From NCBI GenBank assembly GCA_013368315.1, contig JAACJM010000009.1:310001-374000 (forward strand): a stretch of 64,000 nt of DNA. The letters are read 5' to 3'. Position numbers and translations under genes: made by a program. Positions within the stretch are counted from its first letter, which is position 1; each line of letters opens with the position of its first letter. Of this stretch, positions 35,543 through 47,784 are shown in pieces. The notes beneath the pieces are model-generated. The model saw only the letters and a list, made by a program, of their open reading frames with translations. It had not been told where the DNA came from and did not search any database. This DNA is from Tetrapyrgos nigripes (lineage: Eukaryota > Basidiomycota > Agaricomycetes > Agaricales > Campanellaceae).

Positions 35543-36952
35543 TGAAGTATTGGGAAGAGTAAAGGTCGGTTGCGAAGATGAGACTCCGATGAGAGGAAGC
35601 AACAATTTCGATTCTCACAGGTACTTGCTTTGCTAAGGACCGCAAGATTTCGTCCTGGTTTGTCCTTTCCTGCAATACTTGTGTGTGTGCGTGTGGACAG
35701 TACCATACATATGTACATTGATTCCACGAAACAATGATTGTATGAAGCAAGAAGGTCCGTAGAGAGGCGAAAGATATGACGGAAAGAAAAAAATGTAACG
35801 AGAGACTTTGTGAACGTTCACAGTAAGGAGAAGTGAATGAATGACAAGTAGTGGGCAGTGGTCAATGGGTAATAGACAATGTATGTGTGGTATGAAGTAT
35901 CCAGGAGGTATCTATGAATAAAAATGGAGATGCAAGAGAGGATGGGAAGAGTCAGTCTATGACAGTGAAATAACGACTGTATGCGAGCAGTTTGAGTAAG
36001 AAGAGAAAAAAAAAACAAAAGAAAGGGAGAAATCCTTGTCGGTTTGAGTTTGGACCAAACCGGTTGAGCAGGCGCATTCTGAACTCTGTGACACGACCCA
36101 ACGCTTGAAATGGCATTCTTTACCAGTTCACGCCAACCTCCGGACAGCTTTGTCGAGAACCGGAGACTCGTAAAACGGGAGTTTTGAGATGAAAGCACCA
36201 TGCAGGCAAGTAGCAGCATACACTGCATGCGCAAGTAAAAGTGGGCAAGAAATGAAGTACGAAAAAAAGGTTTCAGAAATCAGGATAAGAACTTTTAGTG
36301 TGTGTGGATGAGTTTGCGCATTGATTGAGATGAGAAGAACGAGAAAAGGATAAAAGAATTTCGAAGAAAATTGATTAGAACTAGGCCAAGTCGTGAACGT
36401 CATGAGCACCATCATCAAGGTGAAGAGATAACGAGGTAGGACAGCACGAAGAATAGATGGAAGGATGGAGGGTCGGAGAAAAGGGAATAAGGACAAGACG
36501 GAGAAAGATCCATCAAAAGATATGGGTGATACGGAAATACGGATATGTAGGGGGCAAATAAAGACGAAGCGAACCAAAATAAATTTATATCATAAAAAGG
36601 TCATGAACGCAAGGGGACAGAACCGATTAAAAACACAACTGTTACAACAAAAACAGCAGAACTCAACCAGACAAGGCAGACGATATTCGTGACACTTGAA
36701 GATATAAATTGAATGAATAATTTATGGTCGTGAGTCTGGAAGATATATGAGGGGAAATGTGAGTTGGCCCTATGAGAGTAACGCAAACAGTAAGCCTCAG
36801 CTCAAGATCAGAGCAAGAGATGAAAAAAAGGAAGAAAAAGACGTATAATACCCACTGAGTCAGACGCTCACCTCATAAAAACCAGCTTCGACACTTCCAA
36901 TTACAATTATCCAATTACATCAACCTCTTCTTTCTCCCAATTAAACTCAGTC
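35543..36952. other. Intergenic, purine-rich on plus strand
   Basis: About 1.4 kb between two minus-strand genes. The plus strand is rich in A and G. Frames on the minus strand are hydrophobic because of the T/C-rich composition and show no family features. It probably holds the long pyrimidine-rich promoter of the F-box gene and the 3' region of the next gene. Confidence 0.4.
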
Positions 36953-39478
36953 TCAAACAGTCCAATCATCCAACCCCGAAGAATACCCACTCAACCTTCC
37001 AGACCCAGACCCAGACCCAGACCCATACGCGGATCCAAACCCTCTCGTCTCAAGCCCAGGCCTCATTGTCGACCCACTCCCTGTACCGGGTGCAGGACCA
37101 TAAGCCCCAGAAGCACCCATCAACCAACCCATCCACCAGCTTTCTCTACTATTTTCATCTCTGGAACTAATGCTTCCACTTCCGCTTCCGTGCCTTCTAT
37201 GCCCACTCTTCCTCGAATTCTTCCTATTTCTACTCACACTCCCATTCCCACTCCCATCAGCGTTCTTCCTTCTTCTCTTCGTGCTGCTAGTACCACTGCC
37301 ACTGCCAGTGGCAGAATCACCATTATCCTTGTCTTTGTCTTTGTCTTGGTCCTTATCCTTATCTCCATTACCTGACCCCACACCAATTCCCATCCCCATC
37401 AAACTATCAATCAACGTCCTCCCTCTTCCTTTCCCATTACGACCACTAGCCCTAATCCTCCCATCCACAGGATCCATAAAACTAATTCTCTTGGGCGTCG
37501 ACATCCCCGAGGGTGTAGCACTAGTAGGACTCATCGGTGTGTTTGGTGTCCTCGGCACGCTACCCGACCCTCCATTCGAATTCGACAAAGCAGCCGAAAC
37601 AGCTCCAAACATATCTGAAAAGCTCATACTAGAAGGCGTTGGGAGGCCAGTTGCTGATGTTGATGCTGGTGCTGGCGTCGGAACTGTTGTCTTCACAGTC
37701 AAAAACGTCGACGTCGAAGCTCCAGGTGTCGACAACGCACTCTGACTCTGTTCTCCGCCTTCTACTTCCACCGGTGATGCTCTACTTCCATTCAAACTAA
37801 CCGGTAGACTCAAGGATCCACCTCTCGAATGACCCTCTCCATCAAGTCTCCCCTTACCCTTCATACTCGAAACCCTCGGCGGTGAAGGCGGCCTCGTCGA
37901 ACTCGTATGAGTAGGTTTGGTAAACAACCTCGAAATCGACGCAGTAGCTGTGGAGGTACCTGCTTCAATTGGCTGAGCTGTTCGGACTTTCATTAATGCA
38001 GGAGAAGGGCGAGGTTTCTTGGGAGGTGGTGGTGGTTGTTCGTCGAGAATTTTTCGGAGGGCAGAGATAGTCTGTTTGGCGTGACAGGCGTCTGATGATG
38101 AGGAAGAAGATTCTTCTTGAGGTGGAGTCATTGGGCGTGGATGATTATGGGAATGAGAGTGGGAATGAGAGTGAGGATGGGAGTGAGTGTGTGGAAGGTT
38201 GGTATAATAAGGTGAATGAGAACGATGAGGGCTTCCATTAACGTTAGAATTAGAGCTATTGGGGCGGTTGTTGTTGGAAGAAGTTATCGTTAAACTCGAT
38301 GACGACGACGATCCGGAAGGTCCTGCGTAAGGACTTAAATTCGAAGTAGCTGACTTGGATCTTCGACTTTGAGAGCTTGAGCGTGAGGATGTAGATCTCG
38401 AAATCGACATCGACCTCTCTGGGGAATTTCGTTTGGACTGTCGTCTAGAAGAGGTGGATGATGCTTGTCCAGCACTGGAGCTATTGGAACCTCTGCGTGA
38501 AGGTCTTTTGGATGACGATGACGAGTTGGACCTTGTTACAAATGACGAGAGCATATTGTAAGCCCTAGTCGACGGTTCGGGTAGTTTATCAGTGACGATA
38601 GGAGAGGAGGGAGCTGCATGGTGAGAAGCAGCCGACCGTAAACCCAACGTCGAAGGCAAAACAATTCCAGGATCCGGTTCACCATTCGCGTCGACTACGA
38701 CGTATTGCGTCAGAGCTCGGGGTGGATGTGCAACGAGCTGTGGACGTTCCTGAGTGTCATACCTCAAATGAGGTGCCTCTGGCGCGGTACTCCGGAAATC
38801 CAATGACGGCCGACGACGATAGTGGCCTATAGGTGCAGCCGATAAGGGAACACTACTGCTTATACTGCCCGTACTACTCTCCTTCCTCGTCCGCATAGGT
38901 TGTTCCTCGGGTGAACCATCTCCAAACAGCCTCTCGACATCTCTACCAATCTCCGCCAGATCATCAGCCCACACTTCATGCATATCCCTATCATTTGTAA
39001 TCCGTGAGGAAAGCCCTCGCGCTCTAACTTCGAGCGTGGAATCGCTTGGGGAACCGGCTGAGAAAACGTTGGAAAGGGTGTTTTGTGTCGACATGGAGGA
39101 TTGGAGGAGAGCATTGGACATTTCTAGAGCATGCACACTGCGCTCTAAAAGAGAATCCAGATAAAGATCCGAAGTTGATGGACTGGATGGTTTCCTTCTA
39201 TGACGCTTTGGACGAGCACTTCGCGGCGAATGGAGGCCGGTGAACTGAGCAACGTAAGGAGAGCGTTTGCTATGATCGAGGGTGTCGTCCGTGTCTTCGT
39301 CCGCTTCTTCTGCACTGTCTGTGTATTCTGGAGGGAGGTCGGAAGGAGTTTCTGGATCACGGTCCCAGCCACCTGTAGGGATGTATTCTGGAAGAGTAGC
39401 AGTGGTGTCGGAGGAGAGCCGGAGAGCAGAGGCACGTTTGCGATGAGTACGTCGGGGGCTGGCTGGAAATGACTGCAT
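36953..39478 (-). CDS. Large Ser/Gly-rich disordered protein
   Basis: A single-exon frame of 841 residues from the ATG at 39478. The first 200 residues look best conserved: LPEYIPTGGWDRDPETPSDL, DLPPEYTDSAEEADEDTD, LDSLLERSVHALEMSNALLQ then SSMSTQNTLSNVFS, and EVWADDLAEIGRDVERLFGD. The remainder is low complexity with a His/Ser-His run (HSHSHSHSHNH), a KDKDQDKDKDKD run and GSGSGSG tracts near the C-terminus. The PPEY motif could bind WW domains. No function is known to me. The long opposite-strand frame at 37170-37745 is a compositional shadow. Confidence 0.75.
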   Translation of the reverse strand: MQSFPASPRRTHRKRASALRLSSDTTATLPEYIPTGGWDRDPETPSDLPPEYTDSAEEADEDTDDTLDHSKRSPYVAQFTGLHSPRSARPKRHRRKPSSPSTSDLYLDSLLERSVHALEMSNALLQSSMSTQNTLSNVFSAGSPSDSTLEVRARGLSSRITNDRDMHEVWADDLAEIGRDVERLFGDGSPEEQPMRTRKESSTGSISSSVPLSAAPIGHYRRRPSLDFRSTAPEAPHLRYDTQERPQLVAHPPRALTQYVVVDANGEPDPGIVLPSTLGLRSAASHHAAPSSPIVTDKLPEPSTRAYNMLSSFVTRSNSSSSSKRPSRRGSNSSSAGQASSTSSRRQSKRNSPERSMSISRSTSSRSSSQSRRSKSATSNLSPYAGPSGSSSSSSLTITSSNNNRPNSSNSNVNGSPHRSHSPYYTNLPHTHSHPHSHSHSHSHNHPRPMTPPQEESSSSSSDACHAKQTISALRKILDEQPPPPPKKPRPSPALMKVRTAQPIEAGTSTATASISRLFTKPTHTSSTRPPSPPRVSSMKGKGRLDGEGHSRGGSLSLPVSLNGSRASPVEVEGGEQSQSALSTPGASTSTFLTVKTTVPTPAPASTSATGLPTPSSMSFSDMFGAVSAALSNSNGGSGSVPRTPNTPMSPTSATPSGMSTPKRISFMDPVDGRIRASGRNGKGRGRTLIDSLMGMGIGVGSGNGDKDKDQDKDKDKDNGDSATGSGSGTSSTKRRRKNADGSGNGSVSRNRKNSRKSGHRRHGSGSGSISSRDENSRESWWMGWLMGASGAYGPAPGTGSGSTMRPGLETRGFGSAYGSGSGSGSGRLSGYSSGLDDWTV

Positions 39479-39884
39479 TGCAACCACCCAGCTGCCGACG
39501 ACGTAAGTGGTGGTGTCTGCTTAACTTTGTTTTCTCATGAAACCTCACCAACCCTGTCTCGGGCCTAAGCCGGGCCGTTATGTCTATAAATGGAAAATCT
39601 ACAGCTATTGGGAGTGCATGAAACCACACGGAAACAGACCCCTATGTTGTCGAACGGGAAAAAGACCTCTTACAGTTCAAGAACAAGTAAAACCGAAAGC
39701 CTTCAAGTCTATAGCAATAACGTCTATGTATAATGTAGATTTACCAAAATCGAACGAGTCGCAGACACAGAACGCATAGGAACACATAGCATGACAAAAC
39801 GTTCCAGATATCGATATATCACCATTATCCCACTGCTTCTATCCACCATGGGTATACCACCCTATCCAAAGCCTAAACCCACCC
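39479..39884. other. Intergenic
   Basis: About 400 bp between the start of the Ser-rich gene and the stop of the GDPD gene. The bases tgtctataaatgg near 39578 could be a TATA box, but this lies on the plus strand, opposite to the gene to its left. Confidence 0.3.
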
Positions 39885-41906
39885 TTAAGCAACCCCAGCA
39901 ACAGCCTTGGATTCAGCAGGAGCAACTACCACCTTCCGATCAAACGGTCCTCCCAACTTGGCCAACCTCCAATTGCTGAGGTATTGGAAGGTATATATCG
40001 TTGGACTGTAGTAGAGCACCGAGGTCCAGAGGAAGGTACGGCCGTATTGGGTATCGATCTTGTCATAGTCGGCTGTACAGGGATATCAGTTAGTAAATAA
40101 ATAAAGGAGAGAACGGCAAGAAACACACCTTTCAAAGCACTCCTCAACTCAAGCCAAGTTTGCGTAACATCCGTCAGGATACAGTCTACACCCCATCGAA
40201 CAGCCTGTATTTGGAATGTCAGGAATCGTCGCCACAGAACGGAATACATGTATGCTCACCTCCATCATCTGCTCAGGCTTATTCACCGTCCACACCATCA
40301 ACGTCTTCCCAGCTTCTTTACATTCCATACGGAACCTGTGTTCGCGCGTAAATTAGTTAACGAGCCCCAAAATGATAAATGACAGGAAACGGGAAAGAAA
40401 AAACACGGTCCACAGGAAGCCACAAAACACCACACCCCAAAATTAAGCGAGGGCCCGAGATTCACGAGCTCCAATATAGTATGTAGATGCGCGGAGTAGA
40501 GAAAGGGAATAAAGTACGAAAGGGTTGAAGAAAACGCCGTCCACTTGCCGTCCATCCAACCCAACTCAACGGAATAACCTTCAAACCCAAAGCCAAAAAG
40601 AGCAAAAGAAATACCCACCTCTCCCCCTCATACGTCGCCAACACCGGAAACGCAATCGAAAAAGTATCACAATCATCCCAAAAGTACTTTTTCGCCACAC
40701 TTGGATTGATACCGATATACGACCTACGGCAATAAGGTAAAAACTCTTTCGCGTAGGGTAAGAACATCGGATGCCATAGCCCCAATACGAGACGGGGGGC
40801 TAGAGTGGTTTCCCAGTCAGGGTGGGCAGATATCGCTTTGTGCATGAGAGGAAAGGTTCGGGCAGGGTCGTTTTGGACTTTGACGTCGATATTGAATTTG
40901 ACGTGGAGGTTTTCGGGCTGTGATAAAGATTTGAAGGGAAGAAGGGAGCGAGTGGGTAAAGAAATAAAGCCATCAGCGCCCGACGTAAAATCCAATAAAC
41001 CCTTACCTTCATAAGCAGAGAAACCGTCTCTGCGAATGTAGGAATAGCTTGTTTGGGTTCTTTGGTCGTGCGGACATTTTCCATTCCGTCGGGGCCGTAC
41101 CAATTCTTCTCCTTGATTTGGCCTGCATTACATTGTATCGCATCGCATCAACAGAATGACAAAGTTCATATTGAGGGACCATGTCAGCGCCGAATAAGAT
41201 CGGGAATAGCCATTAACAAGGAGATTTCCGTACCGGAAGAATCAGTTGTTCTTGACAGGTCTATACATAGGCAGATAGATGAGCGTCAAAGTATCATCAA
41301 TAACGAGCGGGACGGGCAATGTTTCGAAACATAACCACAAAACGGCCGTTGGCCCACAGCCAACCCAACCCAACCCAACCAGAAAAAAAACCACCCAGAA
41401 AAAAAAGAAAGAAAAAAGAAAAGCCCACAACGGCCAAAAAAGAACGCAACAAGACACGTAGATAAGAAAGAGAACACAAACACCCACCTGGATCATGAAA
41501 CATAATAACAACATCGTCTAGGGAAACATGTACGTCTGCTGACGAGTGTTACGATACGAGACGGCGAGACGCCAACGCTATCAAATATGTACCGCTCTCT
41601 ATGCCTTCTGCTCCATCACGGATGGCTGCTTCGAAGCTTGCTAGGGTATTTTCGGGAAAACGAGCTGAAGCCTGTTTGGGTTGGATGCGGTTGTTGGGTA
41701 GTGAGTGGTGTGTGGGTCAATTGGGTGTAGATATGGGGAATGTGGTTGTTAGAAAGAGGTCCAGGTTTGGTACGAGACGAGATGACTCACGCCACGGTGA
41801 CCCCAACAGTCTAGACGTGCAATGGACAACGACGAGTCAGGTTTGTATTGTGGATGCTTCGAGAAGAGTAAAACACACCTGGAAGAGTTCTAGGTGAAAC
41901 AGTCAT
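39885..41906 (-). CDS. Glycerophosphodiester phosphodiesterase family protein (PGC1-like)
   Basis: Ten exons (41879-41906, 41791-41810, 41593-41671, 41488-41538, 41234-41260, 41007-41122, 40619-40917, 40260-40335, 40129-40204, 39885-40072) give 319 residues. CWGHRGASARFPENTLASFE holds the first catalytic His-Arg and the Glu; EGIESADVHVSLDD has the metal-binding acids; MFHDPDLSRTTDSSG has the second His. KFNIDVKVQND, MVWTVNKPEQMMEAVRWGVD and CILTDVT complete the TIM barrel. The C-terminus has a hydrophobic stretch. The family hydrolyses glycerophosphodiesters; the yeast relative Pgc1 degrades phosphatidylglycerol. The PGC1 assignment is by layout and less certain than the family. The intron at 41261-41487 is unusually long and contains an AACCC repeat. 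Confidence 0.85.
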
Positions 41907-42306
41907 AATTCGTCTATTGAAGAAGAGAAGAGAGAGAGAAGCAAGATGGGGTGTCGGTAACGAACGTTTGAGATACATATACAAAAAGAAGCAGCAAGTA
42001 TTTATACCCGGAGATATTCCAAACAAGAACTTTCATTACATGTACACGCGTCGCGTGCGGCGTTGCCTGTGCCACTTTGAGGTAAAATTACCTAAATTTG
42101 CCTTCGTCAGCGCAAAGAACCGACAAATCGTGAGACGCATGTGCGTGGCGCTGTGGGGAAGCCTCAAATTTTTTAAAAAGTACGTACTACGGGAATCAGG
42201 GTCCCGGCGGTGGAGGTTCGTGGTGCTTGGAATTTCATATCGTTTAATTGGAGAGTAAATATCCTGATACCTTCCAAGTCACTGTGACTACAGGGGACTA
42301 GGAAAA
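41907..42306. other. Intergenic
   Basis: About 400 bp holding the promoter of the GDPD gene (minus) and the 3' region of the acyltransferase gene (minus). No feature recognised. Confidence 0.35.
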
Positions 42307-43570
42307 CTATGCAGCCGGTCTACCAACTAAAACCATCCCTTCATCTTCTTCAGTCTCCGTTCCATTCTCCGAGGGTCTACTCTGATTATCCGACGTCGAA
42401 CTCGACGAAATGGATGCTCTCGACTCTGACCTTGCTTCTGACAGGTTTGGCGAGAGGTCACCTGCACCGACACCTGTACCTGCCCCGGGTGTAGAATCGT
42501 TTCTTTGTATAGGAGAAAAGGAGGAAGATGGGGAATCTGAATGGGAACCTGACCGCACGACCGGGGCATCCAGTTCCTTTGGTAGCGAGGCCACCCGCGG
42601 TGCAGCGCCTGCTGGTGCTCCGCCCGAAGGAACTTTAACAGAGATTTCCCGTAAAGTGTCTAGCATCTGGTTCCGAACGCGCTCAATGAGGGCAGGGACA
42701 TCGTTGGCCGTGAGGCCTTCCGTGGAAACAGGGGGAAGGACTAAGAAATAATAATAAGAGATCGAATAAACCAGGACAGACAGACGTCTGAAACGGAAAT
42801 TTACCTCGGATCTTCACGGTTCCCTTTTCGAAAACCCCATGACGGTACAAACGCCAGTAGTTTTCTGTTACAATGGGGACGATGGGGATACCAGCTTGGA
42901 TGGCTACGTGGAATGCACCCTTCTTGAAAGGAAGAAGGTCGGGAACCTCTGCCGAATGACGCGTTCCCTCGGGGTACACCCATAGTCCTACACGAGCTTG
43001 TTTGATAAACTCTCCTGCTGCTTCCAAAGACTTGACGGCGCGTGTGTTGTTCCCTCGATCAATAAAGACTGCGCCAGACATAACCATGAAAGGGCCAAGG
43101 GGTGTATACTGGATGGAACTCTTCGCCATTATCGATGCTCGTTTGGGGAACATCCTGATACACAATTCATGATCATACTCATCAGTTAAACTACTCCAAA
43201 AGAAACGACACCATACTCACCTAGCCACGAAAAGGATATCCAGAAAACTCTGATGATTACACAAAAACACCGCCGGTCTCGTCTGCATATGCTCTTCACC
43301 CTCTACTTCGATCTTTATATCCATAACCCGTCCCGCGAGATGATAAAAAGTCCTTGCAATAACCCAGTTGACATCGTATCGTTTGCCTGCAATGGTCATC
43401 GCAGCAGCGATGAAAGCACCCCAGGATGCGACAGCCGTTAGACAAGTCAAGTACATGCCTAGTCGAACATAGTACCTCCCAATAGCTGAGGAAGCAGCGA
43501 CGGAACGGAGGAGTAAGACTGGAAGAGAGAGATAGGCTACAGGTTTGAGGAAGGATGTCAAGAAGGACAT
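42307..43570 (-). CDS. 1-acyl-sn-glycerol-3-phosphate acyltransferase
   Basis: Exons 43221-43570, 42805-43154 and 42307-42740 give 377 residues. The N-terminal 60 residues hold two hydrophobic helices. NHQSFLD (H106, D111) is the HxxxxD catalytic block of the PlsC family. GAVFIDRGN, LWVYPEGTRH (substrate-binding EGTR) and GIPIVPIV follow in the usual order. The enzyme acylates lysophosphatidic acid to phosphatidic acid at the ER, the second step of glycerolipid synthesis. The last 110 residues are a Ser/Pro-rich extension not found in the yeast enzyme. The start at 43570 matches the family length. Confidence 0.92.
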
Positions 43571-43793
43571 TGTCGGGAATTGGATGAGATGGATGGGATA
43601 TCAGAAAGGTCTAGATGGTATCAGCAGGAGAGGAATAGATACGTATGTAGAGGCGCGGGCACGCTGACCAGCGTACCGCCAAAAAAGTCTTGAGAGCGTG
43701 ATTTCCTTACAGTGGATGGCCTAGACTCGACCAAGTAGGCGGACTTGCAATTTCTGGTGAGCCGTTCGGCATCCTTCTTGTCTACTTACCACC

Positions 43794-45112
43794 ATGTCAA
43801 CAGCAACCGGTACTAACTATCCTTGGATGCACTGGTTGGCGTCGTGCTGAACTACAGACAGACACCAATGGAACTTCGAGCTCAGATCCCCTTCAGGTAG
43901 CTGCACAGCTCTACCCATGGATGTACATGACGTCTACCCTGGAAGCGTGTTTCAAGACCGCTGAAGAGACTGCTAATGTCCGCTTGCGCGTTCTTCTCTG
44001 GATTGAATGCTTTCTGACAAGCAGTGCAGAAGGAACTCGATGAACGGGCAAAATCTCTGGAAGCTGGAGAAGCGGACGTCTCTGACCAGCAAGTCCGAAT
44101 GGAGGCAGAACGAACGATAGAATTCTACGACGAATTGTCTTCAGACAAGGTCCTTTTTTCCTGACTTACTCATCTTCTTGTCCTAACGGTATTCATTTTA
44201 GTTCGCTACAGTAGCACCCAAAATCATGCAATCTTTCCTCTCACACGGAGACGCTTGCACCAAACTGGAGTCAGAAGCACTTCAGCTCGCGTCGAAAGAC
44301 CTGAGCCATATTAATTTAGATGACTATGAAAATCATCCCATGCAGCCGTATAACGATATGCTAGAGCAACTAGGCAAGTCTCCTTCGTTTATGTCTTCGT
44401 GTCCTGGTGTCGTAAAAGGCCTGTGCTAACATCACCGTTTACTCCAGAATCTCTTCTGGGCCAAGCATCCGAACTCGAAACGACTATTCTTGACTTGACG
44501 ACCACCACAACGGGTAACTCTTCAGAATCACACGAAGCGCAAGTCTTCTCCGAGTCAAACCAAAATCTGGACTCAGGCCCAAAGTCAGAGCAAAACCAAA
44601 TGCCAAATCCAGAATCAGGCTCGACCCAAGGCGAAGACCAGTCAACGTCAGTATCACCCCAAAACCCGGAGTCTCAGTCAGAGTCAACCTCTCCCTCTTC
44701 TTCTCATACCACCAATACTACTGCTGCCAAACCCTCAAACTCTGAGTCTACAGCCGCGACACCCTCCGAGTCACTGGCAATGGCAGAATCAGAATCCACG
44801 GCAGCCCGCTCCCAACTTATCCCAGTCTTCACTACCTGTCTTCCAATCTTACGCGCTAGAAAAGCTAATATAGCGATGGCACAACAACTGGTGGAGGGTG
44901 CGAAGGAGATGTTGGGGATGACGTTGCATTTGGAGAGTTTGGGGTTTGAAGATGGTGACGATGCTGACAAGAGTGAAGTCGATGAAGATGAGGACGAGAG
45001 ACGAGGTGATGGAGAACATGTCGTTGTCAATGGGAATGAGCTGGTCGTGGGTGACGGGTATAGACAGTCACGGCCAGGTGGTAATTCGAGTGATGAAGAG
45101 GACGATAAGTGA
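43794..45112 (+). CDS. Coiled-coil protein of unknown function, with a GC-AG intron
   Basis: Five exons (43794-43809, 43862-43977, 44030-44149, 44202-44373, 44448-45112) give 362 residues. The N-terminal half is helical: VAAQLYPWMYMTSTLEACFK, KELDERAKSLEAGEADVSDQ, RTIEFYDELSSDKFATVAPK and IMQSFLSHGDACTKLESEAL. A Ser/Glu/Thr-rich spacer follows, then a further helix (LIPVFTTCLPILRARKANIA) and an acidic tail. The intron after exon 4 starts with GC (ctag|gcaagt) and ends in ctccag. The donor of intron 2 (gtccgc) is also weak. No named family recognised. Confidence 0.65.
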
Positions 45113-45495
45113 AGGGTTTTGAAGCGCACATTGACTTGAGCTTCTGGTTTCTTGGATTTTGTACTCGGAATTCCAGTGAGGTCTCGGTGGTAGACGTTGT
45201 GCTTCGGACAATTAGTATATTCATGATACCCAGACTAACCTCAGTACATACCTGCAATGCAACATAGACTGAGTGTTCTTGACTTTTTTTACTTCAAACG
45301 TTGCGCTTGTCAAAATGAGGGTATTCATTATCAAAAGAATCCGGTACCAGAGCGGCGATGATACACAAGGTCAGTACGTGTTGTTCATACATGGGTATGG
45401 GTAAATGAAAGCTGCCTGCTGCACTAGCGAAGCAGCGTGTAAGTATGGAGTAACAAAAACCGAGCGGATCAGTAGGCCTCAGTAGGCTCTACAGT
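45113..45495. other. Convergent intergenic region
   Basis: About 380 bp between two genes that end towards each other; no feature recognised. Confidence 0.35.
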
Positions 45496-47168
45496 TTATT
45501 GTTTGAGTTCAGCAAACCCGACCTGGTTGGTATCAAAATTGAAAGTGGTGTAGACGTTCTTCATAAAACTGTATACACAGAAAGAAAAAAAGCAAGTCAG
45601 TCAAAGCAGCAGATACCACCTGGGACAGCATAAACGTACGTGTTCCCGAGAAGCCAGACATTATCACCCAAATTGAGCTCTTGGCCAGCGATGGAACCAA
45701 CACAGTTCTCTCCAGAGTTATCAGCATGTCCGAGGTTGAGGCTTGAAAAAAGACATAAGACGAAGAAAGTTTTCATGACAAAAAAGAAAACGCACTGTTC
45801 CCCTTTGATAGGCCAATCCTTTCCTCCCCAGTTGAAAGTAATGTTGGGAGGAGTAGCACAAGGATACGACCACAATCCCCTCGCCGCCGAATACTCCTGG
45901 CTCCCATTGACCTTTGCATACAACTCCTTCACAGCATCAGGAGGTCCATACATGATAGTCGTTCCCGAATCAATAATCGTACTCAACCCATCAACAGCCT
46001 TCTTCCCATTCACCGAAACACTCGCGCCTCCCAAACTCCAGTACCCTTTATCCCCTTCTACATCGACATTATCGAAATCACCAGTGTACAAATCGGGGTT
46101 CGTTCCTCCGAGGAAGAGTTCGGAATCGTTTGAGCCTGGGGAGCCGGAAGAGAAGTAGAATGAGAATTGGTTGGATGGGACAGCGCCTTGGGTGTTGGCG
46201 GTTGTGAAGAAGGGGTCTTGCTTGATTTTGGAGAGGGGTGGGTAGGCCAAGCCGAGGATGCCGTCGATGGGGTCGTTGTCAAAGGTGCCAGAGAGATTGC
46301 GTACGGCGGCGAAGAATTGGTCCTTCGCGGTGACGCCGGCGACGGTGACTGAAATTTTTGGAAGCAATCTCAGTCTTGCTGTTTGAGGAAAGGCTGACAA
46401 TACGCACCACTGTCGGTGAAGAGGTCACCACTTGCTGTAGACCCGTCACCATAATGTATGGAAAAGTTCCCAGATTGTTCTTGGGCCGTAGTCGATGCGT
46501 TGAAGTCGTATGTGTGTTTGGAGGTGCAGACAGTGTCATTACACGACCGGCTCACTAACACCAGGTGGATAAAACGCACTGCAGCTTGAATTTTCGAAAA
46601 CTTACCAATCCAGAAATCCGCAGATCCCGCTGTGGAGCAAAGTGTATTAGTGATCTGCACGCCAAGCACAACAGAACGGCGCACTGTCAAAATCAATCGT
46701 AAACTCCTGGTTGTTGGATCCAATGCTAACGGGTCCCAACCACTCAATATCTTCTTGGTTGAACAAAGGGACACTTTGGCGTTTTCCCAAACTCAGATCT
46801 AGGTCGATGTCCAATAGATCTTCGACTTTGAGGAAAGAGCCGATTTTGGCACCCTGTATGAAAGAAGAGATTAATTGTGGGAGATACGGCAAGAGAGACA
46901 CCTGAAATGAACTGACAGTGAATGGGAGGTATCCCTTGTTCGCCTGAAAGTTGATCAAGTTCTGGGTGTGCTTGTTCTGTGTCCGGGTCATCCTTGCTAC
47001 AGCTTTGTTCAGGTCGAAGAGGCCATCTTCTGTTTGAAGACCAGCGTGTCGACGCAAAGGAATTCCTACACCTTGTGAACGTTTAGACTCCGGAACAGGC
47101 CCAGCGGTGACTTGAAGAGAAAGAGCTAGGGAGACGTAAGCGAAAAGAGTGGCTTTGGGAAAGATCAT
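45496..47168 (-). CDS. Secreted pepsin-type aspartic protease (A1 family)
   Basis: Seven exons (46902-47168, 46685-46853, 46606-46629, 46408-46554, 45796-46348, 45640-45741, 45496-45568) give 444 residues. A signal peptide (FPKATLFAYVSLALSLQVTA) and a propeptide of about 100 residues precede the enzyme. The first active-site motif is FDTGSADFW with D145, where an intron splits the Thr codon. The flap YGDGSTASG and the second motif IIDSGTTIMYG follow. C-terminal blocks GENCVGSIAGQ, VWLLGNTFMKNVYTTF and FDTNQVGFAELK are standard. It should be an acid-active endopeptidase, outside the cell or in the vacuole; no GPI or retention signal is seen. Confidence 0.92.
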
Positions 47169-47784
47169 GATGTCGGCGGGTAGTCAAAGAAAGAACGACT
47201 GAAGAAAGAGCGAAGGATTTATACAGCACTAAGCAGGCTGTCAAAGTGATGGAGAGAAAGAAAGAAGAGTTTGGGCTTCTTTGTACGAGAGTACTAACCG
47301 AAATGGATTCTCGGATAACGCAATACTCGGATTATGGAGCATTGTGCATGACTGAGGAGTGATGGTTGTTTTGGGGTACTCCCGCGGTACACAAAAGAAA
47401 AGGCTACAAGTGGACATATTCTTGCCAGGATGATAGGGTCAAGATTTCTTTGCAAATAGGAGGACTATGGAGTGATTGCCGTTTACTAGCGTTTACTCTG
47501 GTATTCCGGAAAAAGAATTGGAATTTTTGAAAGTCTTGGTATAGTCCTAGGAAATAATGTTTGTGATACTTTCCTAGATACTTTCGGCAGCTGGAAGACG
47601 GAGGAAGGGAAGGAGTATGCGCAGTACCAGCCACGAAGACTCTGTAGTTGCTCTGGAGTGAAAGATATCGAGTGTGGCTGTGCTCCTGCATTTTATCCCC
47701 GTCGTCGCCGTCAGGAAGGCTGCAAAAAGGGAAAAAGTGAACTCAGAGCGTATTTCCTTTTCATCCTATCCAGAACTCATGGGC
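47169..47784. other. Promoter region of the aspartic protease
   Basis: About 600 bp upstream of the protease start. atttatacagc near 47217 is a plausible TATA box on the minus strand reading. No other feature. Confidence 0.35.

Noticed and set aside
36128..36577. Minus-strand frame of 149 residues with hydrophobic segments
   Set aside because: T/C-rich composition produces Phe/Leu/Ser runs; no exon structure or family pattern.
37170..37745. Long plus-strand frame rich in Leu and Pro opposite the Ser-rich gene
   Set aside because: It is the complement of low-complexity Ser/Gly codons; hydrophobic runs arise from composition and no start context or domain is seen.
41360..41382. AACCC repeat as a telomere remnant
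   Set aside because: Few units, located within an intron of the GDPD gene, and the unit lacks one base of the usual fungal repeat.
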